Shown: positions 30,800-41,081, counted from the first letter of the stretch. The stretch: 54,056 bases of DNA from Thermotogaceae bacterium (GCA_015489065.1 WGAO01000021.1:1-54056); one strand, 5' to 3'. Notes: generated by a model not told the origin, from the sequence alone. Translations and numbers: made by a program.

Positions 30800-32131
30800 T
30801 TACTTTTCTAATTTTTCAAAGAACTCTTTTATTATCTCCTCAAGATCAGGCTTTCCAATTTCCTGAAGTTCGTATCTAACCCTGACTGCTGGCTTGTTGA
30901 GATTTATGACTCTCCTTAAATCTATCGGTGTTCCAATGATCACGAGATCTGCATCTGAACTATTTATAGTTTCCTCAAGCTCTTTCATTTGCTTCTCGCC
31001 ATATCCCATGGCTGGGAGTATCACATCAAGGTGCTGGTACTTCTTGTAAGTATCTACTATCGATCCAACAGCAAACGGTCTTGGATCTATTATCTCGGCC
31101 GCTCCGAATTTCTTTGCAGCTATGTATCCTGCTCCGTATCTCATCTCGCCATGCGTTAGAGTCGGGCCGTCTTCTACTATTAAGACTCTCTTGCCCTTTA
31201 TGAGGTTCGGATCGTCTACGAATATCGGGCTCGCTGCATCGACAACAACGGCACTTGGATTCCATTTCTCTATATTTTTTCTCACGGTCTCTATTCCAGA
31301 AAGGTCCGCGGTCTCTTCTTTGTTTATCACTATGACATCAGCCATCAAAAGATTCGTCATTCCAGGATAGTACGAAACTTCATGGCCAGGCCGGTGCGGA
31401 TCGACTACTACTACAAACAGATCAGGTTTGTAGAACGGAAAGTCGTTGTTTCCTCCATCCCAGAGCACCACATCTGGATCGTCTTTGTAGACTTCTTCAA
31501 GAATCGCTTCGTAGTCAACCCCGGCATATATTATCGAGCCTCTGTCTATGTGAGGCTCATATTCTTCTCTCTCTTCTATCGTGCATTCGTACTTATCCAG
31601 GTCTTCATAAGTTTCAAACCTCTGCACTTTCTGCTTAACCAAATCTCCATAGGGCATTGGATGTCTTACTGAGACAACTTTTTTGCCCATAGATCTCAGA
31701 ATGTCGAGAATTCTTCTTGTTGTCTGGCTTTTTCCACATCCAGTTCTTATTGCTCCAACGGCTATCACGGGTTTTTTCGACTCTATCATGGTATTATCAG
31801 GTCCCATCAGCTTAAAGTCCGCTCCAGCTGCTAAAACTATAGAGGCTTTCGTCATGACATAGTCAAAGGGAAGATCTGAGTATGCAAGAACAACTTCATC
31901 GACTTTTTTCTCCTTTATTATCTTTGGAAGATCTTCCTCTGCGAGTATAGGGATTCCATTTGGATAGAGTTTTCCAGCCAGCTCTGGAGGATAAATTCTT
32001 CCTTCTATATCCGGTATTTGGGTGGCCGTAAAAGCAACTACTTCATACTCCTCGTTATCTCTAAAATATGTGTTGAAGTTATGAAAATCCCTTCCAGCTG
32101 CTCCCATTATGACTACTCTCTTTTTTCTCAA
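30800..32131 (-). CDS. Cyclic 2,3-diphosphoglycerate synthetase-like GTP/ATP-binding protein
   Basis: [52 protein letters not shown]-loop [49 protein letters not shown] 32131 preferred. Confidence 0.82.
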   Translation of the reverse strand: MRKKRVVIMGAAGRDFHNFNTYFRDNEEYEVVAFTATQIPDIEGRIYPPELAGKLYPNGIPILAEEDLPKIIKEKKVDEVVLAYSDLPFDYVMTKASIVLAAGADFKLMGPDNTMIESKKPVIAVGAIRTGCGKSQTTRRILDILRSMGKKVVSVRHPMPYGDLVKQKVQRFETYEDLDKYECTIEEREEYEPHIDRGSIIYAGVDYEAILEEVYKDDPDVVLWDGGNNDFPFYKPDLFVVVVDPHRPGHEVSYYPGMTNLLMADVIVINKEETADLSGIETVRKNIEKWNPSAVVVDAASPIFVDDPNLIKGKRVLIVEDGPTLTHGEMRYGAGYIAAKKFGAAEIIDPRPFAVGSIVDTYKKYQHLDVILPAMGYGEKQMKELEETINSSDADLVIIGTPIDLRRVINLNKPAVRVRYELQEIGKPDLEEIIKEFFEKLEK

Positions 32132-32158
32132 CTCGTTCACCTCCTCTGATTTTTTCAG

Positions 32159-32232
32159 TGTGCCCGGCGGGATTTGAACCCGCGACTTCCGGATCCGGAG
32201 TCCGGCGCTCTATCCAGCTGAGCTACGGGCAC
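32159..32232 (-). tRNA. tRNA-Arg (anticodon CCG)
   Basis: GTGCCCGTAGCTCAGCTGGATAGAGCGCCGGACTCCGGATCCGGAAGTCGCGGGTTCGAATCCCGCCGGGCACA folds as a cloverleaf; anticodon loop CTCCGGA; CCA not encoded. Confidence 0.97.
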
Positions 32233-32870
32233 ACGATCTTTCCGCCTCTTGACAGAAGGTTTTCCACCTTCTCCGGCTCTGCAGTTATGATTATATCGTA
32301 ATCACCTTCTAAAAATTCCTCAAATCTTTCGACAAAATTCACTCTTTTTTTGAAAAGGTAAGCTATGTAGGGATTCTCCTGGAGAACATCTATTTTTTTA
32401 GCCTTTATCCTGTCAAGAATTGATACATCTGGTATGTTATGGATGAGGACTCTTTTTCCATCTATATGATCTATGTCGAATTTTGGAAGGTCGTCTGGAA
32501 TTTTCAAAGCGGCATCTGGATTTCTGATGAAGTTCTCGAATATCAGAGAAGCGCTCACAGCGTCCACCGGTTTACTGTTTTTCGACTTCCTGAGTATTTC
32601 GTGTGCGATCTTTGTAGAGAGCCTCTCGTCCACCATTCTCACATCAAATCCCTTGTCTTTTAACTTTTTGGCGAAATCTATGCTCTCAAAGGTCTGGCAG
32701 GAGTATCTTCCGCTCATGGACAAAGGCAGTCCAACCACGATAACGGAAGGCTTGAGATCCACTGCCATTTTTTCTATTCCTTTTTTAGAGGTCACACCTA
32801 TATTGGATGGTTGGATTTCACCGTAAGCGTAACCGAATCTCTTTTGTCCAAAATCTATTGCGAGTATCAT
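32223..32870 (-). CDS. ruvX: RuvX/YqgF-family protein with about 85-aa C-terminal extension
   Basis: [57 protein letters not shown]. Ends GKIVCP* inside the tRNA gene. Confidence 0.85.
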   Translation of the reverse strand: MILAIDFGQKRFGYAYGEIQPSNIGVTSKKGIEKMAVDLKPSVIVVGLPLSMSGRYSCQTFESIDFAKKLKDKGFDVRMVDERLSTKIAHEILRKSKNSKPVDAVSASLIFENFIRNPDAALKIPDDLPKFDIDHIDGKRVLIHNIPDVSILDRIKAKKIDVLQENPYIAYLFKKRVNFVERFEEFLEGDYDIIITAEPEKVENLLSRGGKIVCP

Positions 32871-35455
32871 ATTATCTCACCGGGATCTTGGAGATGCCTC
32901 AAGATACTTCTTGTACCCTTTTCCAAGATTTTCCTGGTGATATTCTCATAATATATTTCATCGAGACCATCTAATTCGAATTTTTCTTCGTCATAGTTGA
33001 GAGACAAAACGAAAGTTTTGTCATCCAACACAGGATGGACAGCATCTAAAAGTTCGTAGAGTGTTCTGGGTTTTGATAGAAAAAAAACCTCGTTTCCCGG
33101 TATAAATGTCGGAAGGCCGTCTGTAGATGGTGTAGTTGCGAACTTTTTCAAAGCTTTTCTTTTTATCAAATTCACTATGGAAGCTCTCTGAAATCTATTC
33201 ATATCGTTTGAGTAATATTGGCCCGACGTGAGATCTTTGTATTCTTCTGGATTTCTGGATACTATAGCAAATGACTTAGAAAAAGGCTTAAAACCGCTCT
33301 GCATTTGTATTCTAACCTTTAGTTTCTTAAGTTTTACTCTGAGTTTCTTGAACCTCATGTCAACGAGCAGAGGCCTGATCCCGTCTGGTATTCTTGTTCC
33401 TATCGCTATTTTACTCATCTTTGAAATTCTCTTTATGAATTCCTCAACTTCCTCAATTCCCCTCATCTTGAGGAGTATCTGAGGTTCTAATACAACGATC
33501 TCGGAGTCAATTTCTTCTTCTAAAAATTCTTCTATAGTTAGAAAATCTTCATCGTTTATCTCAATGTGTCTTCGCAAACTGTTTGCTATATGTTCTTTCA
33601 TCGTTTTGCAGCAAACAATGAATTTTTTCTTTCCAACGAGTTTCATCAGTATGGAGTTCCTCGTTCTTATATCAACGAATACAGCACTCCTATCTTCTAT
33701 CTCGTCTACCAGACTTCCTCGTTTTTTCATTATTATCTCTTCTTTGTCAAACTTGCTCCTTGTTTTGAGATCCACCATTGAATCTATTTCATCTATTCCG
33801 CTCTTAAATTTCGCATCGACAACCTTGAGCTTTGGCGACAGAAAATTGGGTTCAATTTCACAGAGAACATCCATTTTCGCTGCTCCTTGTCTTATCATTG
33901 TGGAAAAGTCTTTATCTATTCCCATCCAAACGGCGTTTACATTTCTCCCATCTCTTCTGAGAGTTAGATTCACTGAGTTTCCTCCATTGAAGAAAGAGGC
34001 TTTCTTTATATCCAAATTCTTCATAAGGAAAACCAGTGGAGGATTCCCAAGACCAAACGGTTCGAATAGGTCTATGACCTCGAAAAGCTCTGGATTTATA
34101 TCACGAGGATTTATTTCCGCATCTATGTTGATTGCTTTCTCCTCGACTTTGAGATCTACTTCTCTCATGAAATCTCTGAGCTTTTCATATTCAGACCGCT
34201 TTATCGTGAATCCAACAGCCATTGTATGCCCGCCGAATTCCTCAAAGAGTCCCTCAAATTTCTGGAATACCTCGTATATGTTTGCTCCATTAACGCTCCT
34301 TGCAGAGCCTTTCCCTAAGCCATTACTGAACGATATCACGAGTGCTGGTTTTCCGTACTTGTTCGCTATCCTACTTGCCACTATTCCTATTACGCCAACA
34401 TGCCAGTTTTCTCCTCCAACAACTATCACAGATCCTTTGTGGAGCTCTCTCTCTTCCACCATCTCAACAGCTTCTTTGAATATACTCGTCTCTATTTCTT
34501 GACGAAGAAGATTGTGACTTAAAAGCTTTTCCACCATCTTTTCTGCTTCCTGTTCACTTTCTGACACCACTAATCTGAAAGCATCCATTGCAGTTCCCAT
34601 TCTTCCAGCGGCGTTGAGTCGTGGCGCGATTTTGTAGCTTATATCTTTTGATCTTATCTCATTGAGCCCTAATTTACTGACCAATTTTCTTAGACCTGGT
34701 CTTTTTCTGGATTTTCCTAGGATTTTTAATCCTTCTTTCACATAGAATCTGTTCTCGTCTGACAGAGTTACCATATCTGCTACCGTTCCAAGTGCGACTA
34801 GATCCAAACAATCTTTGATATCCTCGAAACTCATACCAAATCTATCAGCGAGAGCTTGAATAAGTTTGAACGCTACACCAACTCCAGCGAGTTCTTTAAA
34901 TGGATACCTATCTCCTGGTCTGTGGGGATTCACCAATGCATCAGCTGGAGGGAGGATGTCTTTGACTTCATGGTGATCTGTGACGACGACTGTGAGCCCT
35001 AGCCTTTTTGCTTCTTCCAGCTCCTCTACAGCCGTTGATCCACAGTCAACAGTTAGAAGGATGTCCCCGTTGTTTTTTGCAAAATCTCTAACCGCTTGAA
35101 GACTTATTCCATATCCTTCGTTCATTCTATCTGGAATGTACACATCAACTTTCCAGCCCTTTTTCTTCATAAAGGAATAGAGGAGAGATGCACCTGTTAT
35201 TCCATCTACATCATAATCTCCATGTATCAATATTTTCTTTTTCTTCTTCCAGGCCTCTATTAGTATATCTACAGCTTTATCCATATCTGTCATAAGGAAT
35301 GGATCGTAGACGAATTTTTCAGTTGGATATAGATAATTCTCAATATCCTCAATCTTCCTTCTGAGGATAATTTCAGAAGCAAGCTTTGGTATCCCAAAAA
35401 AACTTGAGATCTTTTCGATCTCATTTCGATTTACATCTTCGTATACCCACCTCAC
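32867..35455 (-). CDS. recJ: Single-stranded-DNA-specific exonuclease RecJ, long C-terminal extension
   Basis: HGDYDVDGITGASLLYSFM, VVTDHHEVKDILPPADALVNPH, FGGHTMAVGFTI; 862 aa. Confidence 0.95.
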   Translation of the reverse strand: MRWVYEDVNRNEIEKISSFFGIPKLASEIILRRKIEDIENYLYPTEKFVYDPFLMTDMDKAVDILIEAWKKKKKILIHGDYDVDGITGASLLYSFMKKKGWKVDVYIPDRMNEGYGISLQAVRDFAKNNGDILLTVDCGSTAVEELEEAKRLGLTVVVTDHHEVKDILPPADALVNPHRPGDRYPFKELAGVGVAFKLIQALADRFGMSFEDIKDCLDLVALGTVADMVTLSDENRFYVKEGLKILGKSRKRPGLRKLVSKLGLNEIRSKDISYKIAPRLNAAGRMGTAMDAFRLVVSESEQEAEKMVEKLLSHNLLRQEIETSIFKEAVEMVEERELHKGSVIVVGGENWHVGVIGIVASRIANKYGKPALVISFSNGLGKGSARSVNGANIYEVFQKFEGLFEEFGGHTMAVGFTIKRSEYEKLRDFMREVDLKVEEKAINIDAEINPRDINPELFEVIDLFEPFGLGNPPLVFLMKNLDIKKASFFNGGNSVNLTLRRDGRNVNAVWMGIDKDFSTMIRQGAAKMDVLCEIEPNFLSPKLKVVDAKFKSGIDEIDSMVDLKTRSKFDKEEIIMKKRGSLVDEIEDRSAVFVDIRTRNSILMKLVGKKKFIVCCKTMKEHIANSLRRHIEINDEDFLTIEEFLEEEIDSEIVVLEPQILLKMRGIEEVEEFIKRISKMSKIAIGTRIPDGIRPLLVDMRFKKLRVKLKKLKVRIQMQSGFKPFSKSFAIVSRNPEEYKDLTSGQYYSNDMNRFQRASIVNLIKRKALKKFATTPSTDGLPTFIPGNEVFFLSKPRTLYELLDAVHPVLDDKTFVLSLNYDEEKFELDGLDEIYYENITRKILEKGTRSILRHLQDPGEII

Positions 35456-35494
35456 CGTCCTTCAACCTTCTTTCCATATTATTTTATTTGTTTG

Positions 35495-35526
35495 ATTATA
35501 CCATTTGAAAGATATAGGGGTATAAT
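35495..35526. promoter_or_regulatory. Symmetric divergent promoter candidate (recJ / macro-domain gene)
   Basis: ATTATACC (495-502) and GGTATAAT (519-526) place a TATAAT on each strand in inverted orientation. Confidence 0.4.
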
Positions 35527-35558
35527 TAAAACAGTACAAAAAATAGGGGTGATCTGCA

Positions 35559-36128
35559 GTGGGGAAGGTTAAAAAAGTAATAATTTTGAATGATAAGGAG
35601 ATAGAAATAGTTACTGGAGATATCACCGATGAATCCACAGATGCTATAGTGAACGCCGCAAATTCTCATCTTCAACATGGTGGTGGAGTTGCTGCAGCTA
35701 TAATCAGAGCTGGTGGATACGAGATACAGAGGGAATCAAATGAGTATGTGAAAAAACATGGACCTGTTCCAACAGGCCAAGCTGCAGTAACTGGAGCTGG
35801 GAATTTGAAGGCGAAATATGTAATCCATACAGTTGGGCCGGTTTGGAGAGGTGGAAACAATGGAGAAGAGGATAAGCTTTTTCAAGCAGTCTACAATGCA
35901 CTTTTGCGCGCACACGAACTTGGAATTGAAAGTATTGCCATGCCGGCGATAAGCATGGGAATATTTGGATTTCCAAAAGATAAGGGGACTAGAATAATGC
36001 TCAAAGCGATAGAAAAATTCTTCAAAGATTATCCTGAAACCTCTGTGAAAAAAGTTAGGATTGTAAATCTCTTTGACGAGATGAGTGAAGAGTTCTTGAA
36101 AGCGTCAAAGGAAGTTTTTGGAGTCTGA
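35559..36128 (+). CDS. Macro-domain (ADP-ribose-binding/deacetylase) protein
   Basis: VTGDITDESTDAIVNAANSHLQHGGGVAAAIIRAGG; AVTGAGNLKAKYVIHTVGPVW; IAMPAISMGIFGFP. Confidence 0.95.
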   Translation: MGKVKKVIILNDKEIEIVTGDITDESTDAIVNAANSHLQHGGGVAAAIIRAGGYEIQRESNEYVKKHGPVPTGQAAVTGAGNLKAKYVIHTVGPVWRGGNNGEEDKLFQAVYNALLRAHELGIESIAMPAISMGIFGFPKDKGTRIMLKAIEKFFKDYPETSVKKVRIVNLFDEMSEEFLKASKEVFGV

Positions 36129-36137
36129 GGAGGGATT

Positions 36138-36545
36138 TTGTTGGATTACATAAACGTAGATGTTGGTTATGATCTTATAAAAAAGTTTATAGAAAGCTTT
36201 GGAGAATTCCATGAGGTTAAGATTGAAAGGAAAGACCAGGTTTTAAACATCATTCTGACTAGCAAAATCATGGGGTTTATGAAGATACCCATTTCTATAA
36301 AGTTCAAATTGAAACACACCCAATCTTCTCCAGAAGATCCTGTTATATTTTCCATTGATGCGATGTCTATGATAAAGAAGATAATAAAAGATCACTCAGG
36401 AGGGATTTTTGAATACGATGGTGATGAACTTAGAATATTTCCCCACAAGATAACACCATTTTTGAAAAAATTCGTCATATTCGATATCAATTTCAAAGAC
36501 GAGATGGTTTCCATGAAACTCAAACCTTATATGGCAGGTGCTTGA
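36138..36545 (+). CDS. Hypothetical protein
   Basis: 135 aa ORF with upstream gaggaggg, coupled to neighbours; no family recognised. Confidence 0.7.
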   Translation: MLDYINVDVGYDLIKKFIESFGEFHEVKIERKDQVLNIILTSKIMGFMKIPISIKFKLKHTQSSPEDPVIFSIDAMSMIKKIIKDHSGGIFEYDGDELRIFPHKITPFLKKFVIFDINFKDEMVSMKLKPYMAGA

Positions 36546-36586
36546 CAGCAAGAAATGTGGTAGAATTCGCTCTGGAGGTGAAGAAT

Positions 36587-36895
36587 ATGCCAGAAAATAG
36601 GTTGACCGAAGAAAAAATCAAAGAAGCCCTTAAGGATGTTATAGATTATGAAGTTGGCCTTGATGTTGTGTCATTGGGTTTGATATACAACATAGAAGTG
36701 GATGATAATAACAATGTGAAAATCCTTATGACTCTTACGACTCCAATGTGTCCGCTCGGCCCGATGATAGTTTCCGATGTGGAGAGAAAATTGAAAGAAC
36801 TTGGTGCAAACGAAGTCGAGGTGGAACTCACATTCGATCCCCCGTGGTCTCCAGAAATGATGGATCCAGAGATAAGAAAAGCGATGGGCATATGA
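36587..36895 (+). CDS. MIP18/DUF59 (SufT/PaaD-like) Fe-S assembly protein
   Basis: DVIDYEVGLDVVSLGLIYNIEV..TLTTPMCPLGPMI..ELTFDPPWSPEMM; ATG 36587 with SD ggaggtga. Confidence 0.92.
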   Translation: MPENRLTEEKIKEALKDVIDYEVGLDVVSLGLIYNIEVDDNNNVKILMTLTTPMCPLGPMIVSDVERKLKELGANEVEVELTFDPPWSPEMMDPEIRKAMGI

Positions 36896-37677
36896 AAATA
36901 GGAGATCTCATAGACGGTGAGTATTTGACAGATGAGATACTGATAATAGCCCACGCCTTGAAGAAGACAAAGGCGTGGGTTTTGTCTAATTTAGATAAAG
37001 AGATATCGGAAGATGTTTACAGAGAGATATCCAGAAAGATATCTTTGAGAAAATCCGGTTATCCTTTGCAGTACATACTTGGAGTTAAGGAATTCATGGG
37101 CATGGAATTCACCGTGAGAGATGGTGTTTTCATACCCCGATACGAGACAGAAACTCTCGTTGAAATTGCTCTTGATTACATAAGATCGAAAAATATAAAA
37201 ACCGTTGCCGAGATCGGTGTTGGAAGTGGAGTTATATCCATTTCCCTCGCAAAGTTTGCAGGTGTTAGAGTTTTTGGAAGTGATATAAATGAGAAAGCAA
37301 TTCTTTTATCAAAGGAAAATGCAAAGAAATTGGGAGTTTTTCAACTTGTGACTTTTTCAAGAGGTGAGTTCTTAGAGCCATTTGAAGATTTTTTCGGTGA
37401 AATAGAGCTTGTAATTTCAAATCCTCCATATGTGGAAACTAATTTCAATATTCCTGTAGAAGTGAAGTATGAACCCATAGAGGCCGTTTTTTCAGGAAGT
37501 GATGGCATGGATTTTATAAGGGAGTACTTCAAAAGATACAAAAGGAAATGGGATACATTCATGGAATTTTCTGGAAGTGAGCACTCAAAGGAAATCGTTA
37601 GATCTCTCTGCAGAGATGTGAAATTTTTTAGAGATCTGGACAATGTTGAGCGCTTTTTCTTCTGCCCTTCAAAATGA
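36892..37677 (+). CDS. prmC: Peptide chain release factor N5-glutamine methyltransferase
   Basis: SAM motif VAEIGVGSGVISISLAKF, NPPY motif VISNPPYVE; ATG 36892 rather than tracked 36748. Confidence 0.92.
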   Translation: MKIGDLIDGEYLTDEILIIAHALKKTKAWVLSNLDKEISEDVYREISRKISLRKSGYPLQYILGVKEFMGMEFTVRDGVFIPRYETETLVEIALDYIRSKNIKTVAEIGVGSGVISISLAKFAGVRVFGSDINEKAILLSKENAKKLGVFQLVTFSRGEFLEPFEDFFGEIELVISNPPYVETNFNIPVEVKYEPIEAVFSGSDGMDFIREYFKRYKRKWDTFMEFSGSEHSKEIVRSLCRDVKFFRDLDNVERFFFCPSK

Positions 37678-38976
37678 GTAGGACAGGCCAAATGATAAGC
37701 GGATAAAGTTTTTAAGTCCTTCAGACGGTTTATAGATGTTCTTAACGAGCGTGAGCGGATTTTCGATATGCTCATATTCTATTTTTGAGCTTACTGAAAG
37801 GTTATTCCATTGTTTTTTGATGCTTCCGGATATTCTGAAAATTTTTTCTACAGGGTATTCGTCTAACAGATGAGTCCCCTGGGGTATTTTTCCATATCCC
37901 TGCCATGGCACAACAGGGGATTTCGACCCCGATAATGCTAATTCGAATTGCAGATTTGTTTTGAAACCAATTATCTCTTTATCCAAGCCTGCTAAAAAAG
38001 AGACCGTGTTCTCTCCATACTTGTATCCAACACAATTCTCTTCGATTGAAATCACTCTTGTTGAATTTCCAACTGGAGCAATGACATCAGGGTAGTGATA
38101 GTATTGATCGTCTATATCAGATGTTGAGGGTTCAAATGTGTACTTTGTAGTTCCGGCGTGATATACAAAAAATCTTCCAATCGGAGTTGAAAACTTCCCA
38201 CCCACAGACCATCCGATTTTATCGGGATTTTGAAAACCTCCATAAAATCTGTTCATATTCAAATCGTCGACGAGAATTTGAAGATAAACATACAGAATTT
38301 TAGAGCGGTAGCTCATGAAGAATCCAAGTATCGAGCTGTCATTCGTTCCCTGTCTAAATGGCCTACCAACGAAGTTTATGTATTGTGTGAAGAAGTTCGG
38401 CAGCGGATTGAAGAAATACTCGAAATCAAAAGTCCTGTCTGTATAGATAACCGACTCTTGGTAACCGAATTTAAAGTCGCCATGCTCTATTCCGATCACT
38501 CTGTAATTCATACCGCGATCCGGAAAAGTGTAAGAATATACAGAATTTTTAACATCCACACTTTTTGTTAATTCTATCCATACGGTTTTGAAGAAAAACA
38601 AGTTGTTTTCATAAATGAGCGACATCGATACATAAGGATTTCTTTGGGAATTCAGAAATAGGGAATATGGAGAATCAACTTCGTCCCTCTGAAGGATTTT
38701 TCCTGCCTTGAAGGAGATATTCTTGAATTTCAGATATAACCCTCCAAATCCATTAAAATTGTATCCAAAGTAAAATCTTGAGTGATATGGATCGTAATAT
38801 TTCTCATTGTTCGATATGCTCAGATTTGCAAAAGCATCAAAATTACTGGAGATAAGGCTAGCTTCGATGTCAAAAGTGTTTAATGAGAGGTTCGTTGTCT
38901 CGAATTTCAGGAAAACTCCAGCATAAAGCGTTGTGAATGTCATTATGAGCATTAAGAAAACCTTCATTCTCATCAC
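37669..38976 (-). CDS. Exported hypothetical protein, probable beta-barrel
   Basis: Signal-like MKVFLMLIMTFTTLYAG; aromatic-rich alternating strands; terminal LSFGLSYSF. Confidence 0.7.
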   Translation of the reverse strand: MMRMKVFLMLIMTFTTLYAGVFLKFETTNLSLNTFDIEASLISSNFDAFANLSISNNEKYYDPYHSRFYFGYNFNGFGGLYLKFKNISFKAGKILQRDEVDSPYSLFLNSQRNPYVSMSLIYENNLFFFKTVWIELTKSVDVKNSVYSYTFPDRGMNYRVIGIEHGDFKFGYQESVIYTDRTFDFEYFFNPLPNFFTQYINFVGRPFRQGTNDSSILGFFMSYRSKILYVYLQILVDDLNMNRFYGGFQNPDKIGWSVGGKFSTPIGRFFVYHAGTTKYTFEPSTSDIDDQYYHYPDVIAPVGNSTRVISIEENCVGYKYGENTVSFLAGLDKEIIGFKTNLQFELALSGSKSPVVPWQGYGKIPQGTHLLDEYPVEKIFRISGSIKKQWNNLSVSSKIEYEHIENPLTLVKNIYKPSEGLKNFIRLSFGLSYSF

Positions 38977-38982
38977 CCGAAG

Positions 38983-39786
38983 TTATCCAAAGAAGTGAAG
39001 ATACATGTAAACCACCGGAGTTGCGAACAAAAGCCCGTCGACTCTGTCTAGCATCCCCCCGTGACCTGGCATTATTATCCCGGCATCTTTTACACCGAAG
39101 TATCTCTTTAAAGAGGACTCGAACACATCTCCGAGCGTGTCCATAACGGAGATTATCACGGAAAACACGATCACTTGAATCACTCCAAGATGATTGAAAC
39201 CAAGAAGTTTTGAGATGAAGGAATAGATGGAAACATACAATATAGTTCCCAAAAATCCTCCAAAGACACCTTCCCAGCTCTTGTTTGTATACTCTTGAAA
39301 TATCTTGTGTTTTCCGAATGACAAGCCAAAGAAATATGCAAATGAGTCAAATGCCCATGTGGAGGTCAAAACCAAAAGTGCAACTGCACCGCCATTTTCT
39401 CTGTATATCGGCATGAAAAATGACAATCCAAAAGATATGTAAAGAAGTGCTGTAAAGAATGCTGAATAGTCGACAAAAGCCTTGGAGTAGTTCTTCCTTA
39501 CTATCATTATCGATACGGCTCCAATCAGAAAGATGATCGAGAGAGTGACATTCGGATATTCTTTTAGCCACAAGCCGTATATTATAGGATAGAATGTCGA
39601 GAGAGCTGTTAAATAAGCTATATACGATTTTTTTTCATTTTTCATGGAAAAACTCATAAGCTCGAAACTTGTGAGCAGGACTATGGAGGCTACAAGTCCA
39701 ACAAGACTTTCATACGATACAAAACATGCCACCACAACTGGCGCAACCACTATCGCAGTTATAAATCTAACTTTGAGATCCTTCAT
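38983..39786 (-). CDS. cdsA: Phosphatidate cytidylyltransferase
   Basis: LSFGKHKIFQEYTNKSWEGVFGGFLGT; DTLGDVFESSLKRYFGVKDAGIIMPGHGGMLDRVDGLLFA. Confidence 0.96.
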   Translation of the reverse strand: MKDLKVRFITAIVVAPVVVACFVSYESLVGLVASIVLLTSFELMSFSMKNEKKSYIAYLTALSTFYPIIYGLWLKEYPNVTLSIIFLIGAVSIMIVRKNYSKAFVDYSAFFTALLYISFGLSFFMPIYRENGGAVALLVLTSTWAFDSFAYFFGLSFGKHKIFQEYTNKSWEGVFGGFLGTILYVSIYSFISKLLGFNHLGVIQVIVFSVIISVMDTLGDVFESSLKRYFGVKDAGIIMPGHGGMLDRVDGLLFATPVVYMYLHFFG

Positions 39787-40451
39787 AATCCTCCGAACCT
39801 CCTGTGGCGTCCTCTAAATTCTTCTAAGATTCTCTCCAAATCCTCTTTTTCGAAATCCGGCCAGTATTTATCAACAAAGAACAGCTCAGAGTAAGCTATC
39901 TGCCAAAGCAGGAAATTGCTGATTCTCATCTCACCAGATGTTCTCACAACTATGTCTGGATCTGGGACATCCGGTGCATAGAGATGCGATCTCAGTATAT
40001 CTTCATCTGCTTTTTCGATATTCTCTGATATGATTCTGTTTACGGCATCGATTATCTCAGATCTTCCACCGTAATTGAGAGCTATTATTAAATCTATCTT
40101 ATTGTTACTTTTCGTCTCGTTTTCTGCCCAATCCCACACTTCAACAACCTCTTTTGGAAGTTTTTCCTTTCTTCCTATAATCCTGACTCTGACACCTTCT
40201 CTTTTCATCTTTCTTATTTTCATCTTCATGAACTCCACAAAGAGGTTGAAGAGAAAGGAAACCTCTTCCCAAGGCCTTCTCCAATTTTCCGTAGAAAACG
40301 CATAAAGTGTGAGATACCTTACACCAAGATCAGCTGACCACTCCGTAACATCTTCGACTTTCAGCGCTCCTCTCCTATGGCCTTCTACTCTTGGTAAGCC
40401 TTTCTCTTTAGCCCATCTTCCATTTCCATCCATTATTATTGCGATGTGCAT
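39783..40451 (-). CDS. uppS: Isoprenyl (undecaprenyl) diphosphate synthase
   Basis: IAIIMDGNGRWAKEKGLPRVEGHRRG; TLYAFSTENWRRP; DPDIVVRTSGEMRISNFLLWQIAYSELFF. Confidence 0.97.
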   Translation of the reverse strand: MHIAIIMDGNGRWAKEKGLPRVEGHRRGALKVEDVTEWSADLGVRYLTLYAFSTENWRRPWEEVSFLFNLFVEFMKMKIRKMKREGVRVRIIGRKEKLPKEVVEVWDWAENETKSNNKIDLIIALNYGGRSEIIDAVNRIISENIEKADEDILRSHLYAPDVPDPDIVVRTSGEMRISNFLLWQIAYSELFFVDKYWPDFEKEDLERILEEFRGRHRRFGGL

Positions 40452-40453
40452 GG

Positions 40454-41011
40454 TCAGAACTCCATTATTTCTTCTTCCTTTTTCTTGAAGACTTCTTCCA
40501 GTTTTTCTATGTATTCATCTGTGAGTTTTTGGAGTTCATCTTCTAACCTCTTAGCATCGTCTTCTGGAATCTTTCCGTCGTTTTTATCTTTCTTTATCTT
40601 TTCCCTTATCTCTCTTCTTATGTTTCTAACAGCTATCTTTCCCTCTTCAACTATTTCTTTTGCTTTTTTAACCCATTTTTGTCTCTGCTCGGTCGTAGGA
40701 GTTGGGAATACAAGTCTTATAACATTTCCATCACTTTGAGGATTTATCCCAAGATCTGATGCCAATATCGCTTTTTCTATCGACTTTATAATCGATTTGT
40801 CCCATGGTTTTACTAAAAGCGTTCTCTCCTCAGAGACACTTACAGTAGCCAACTGATTAATAGGTGTTAGTGTCCCATAGTAATCGACTTTTATCTCTTC
40901 CAAGACAGCTGGAGAAGGTCTTCCTGTTCTCATTTTCTTGAGTTCGTCCTCTATGGCTTTCAAGGTTTTTTTCATTTTCTCTTCTGCTTCCTTTATAAGA
41001 GCGTGCTTCAC
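40454..41011 (-). CDS. frr: Ribosome recycling factor
   Basis: [46 protein letters not shown] 41011. Confidence 0.97.
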   Translation of the reverse strand: MKHALIKEAEEKMKKTLKAIEDELKKMRTGRPSPAVLEEIKVDYYGTLTPINQLATVSVSEERTLLVKPWDKSIIKSIEKAILASDLGINPQSDGNVIRLVFPTPTTEQRQKWVKKAKEIVEEGKIAVRNIRREIREKIKKDKNDGKIPEDDAKRLEDELQKLTDEYIEKLEEVFKKKEEEIMEF

Positions 41012-41081
41012 GGATTACCCCCCCTTCTTTTTTGTCAGACTTTATAATATCACAAAGTCGATGGACGATTTTCCACCAAAA

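Noticed and set aside
33564-34502. 312-aa plus-strand ORF inside recJ
   Set aside because: Shadow ORF on the complementary strand of recJ; no recognisable domain or RBS.
36748-36891. N-terminal 48 aa of the tracked prmC ORF
   Set aside because: Overlaps the DUF59 gene out of frame; the canonical PrmC start is ATG 36892.
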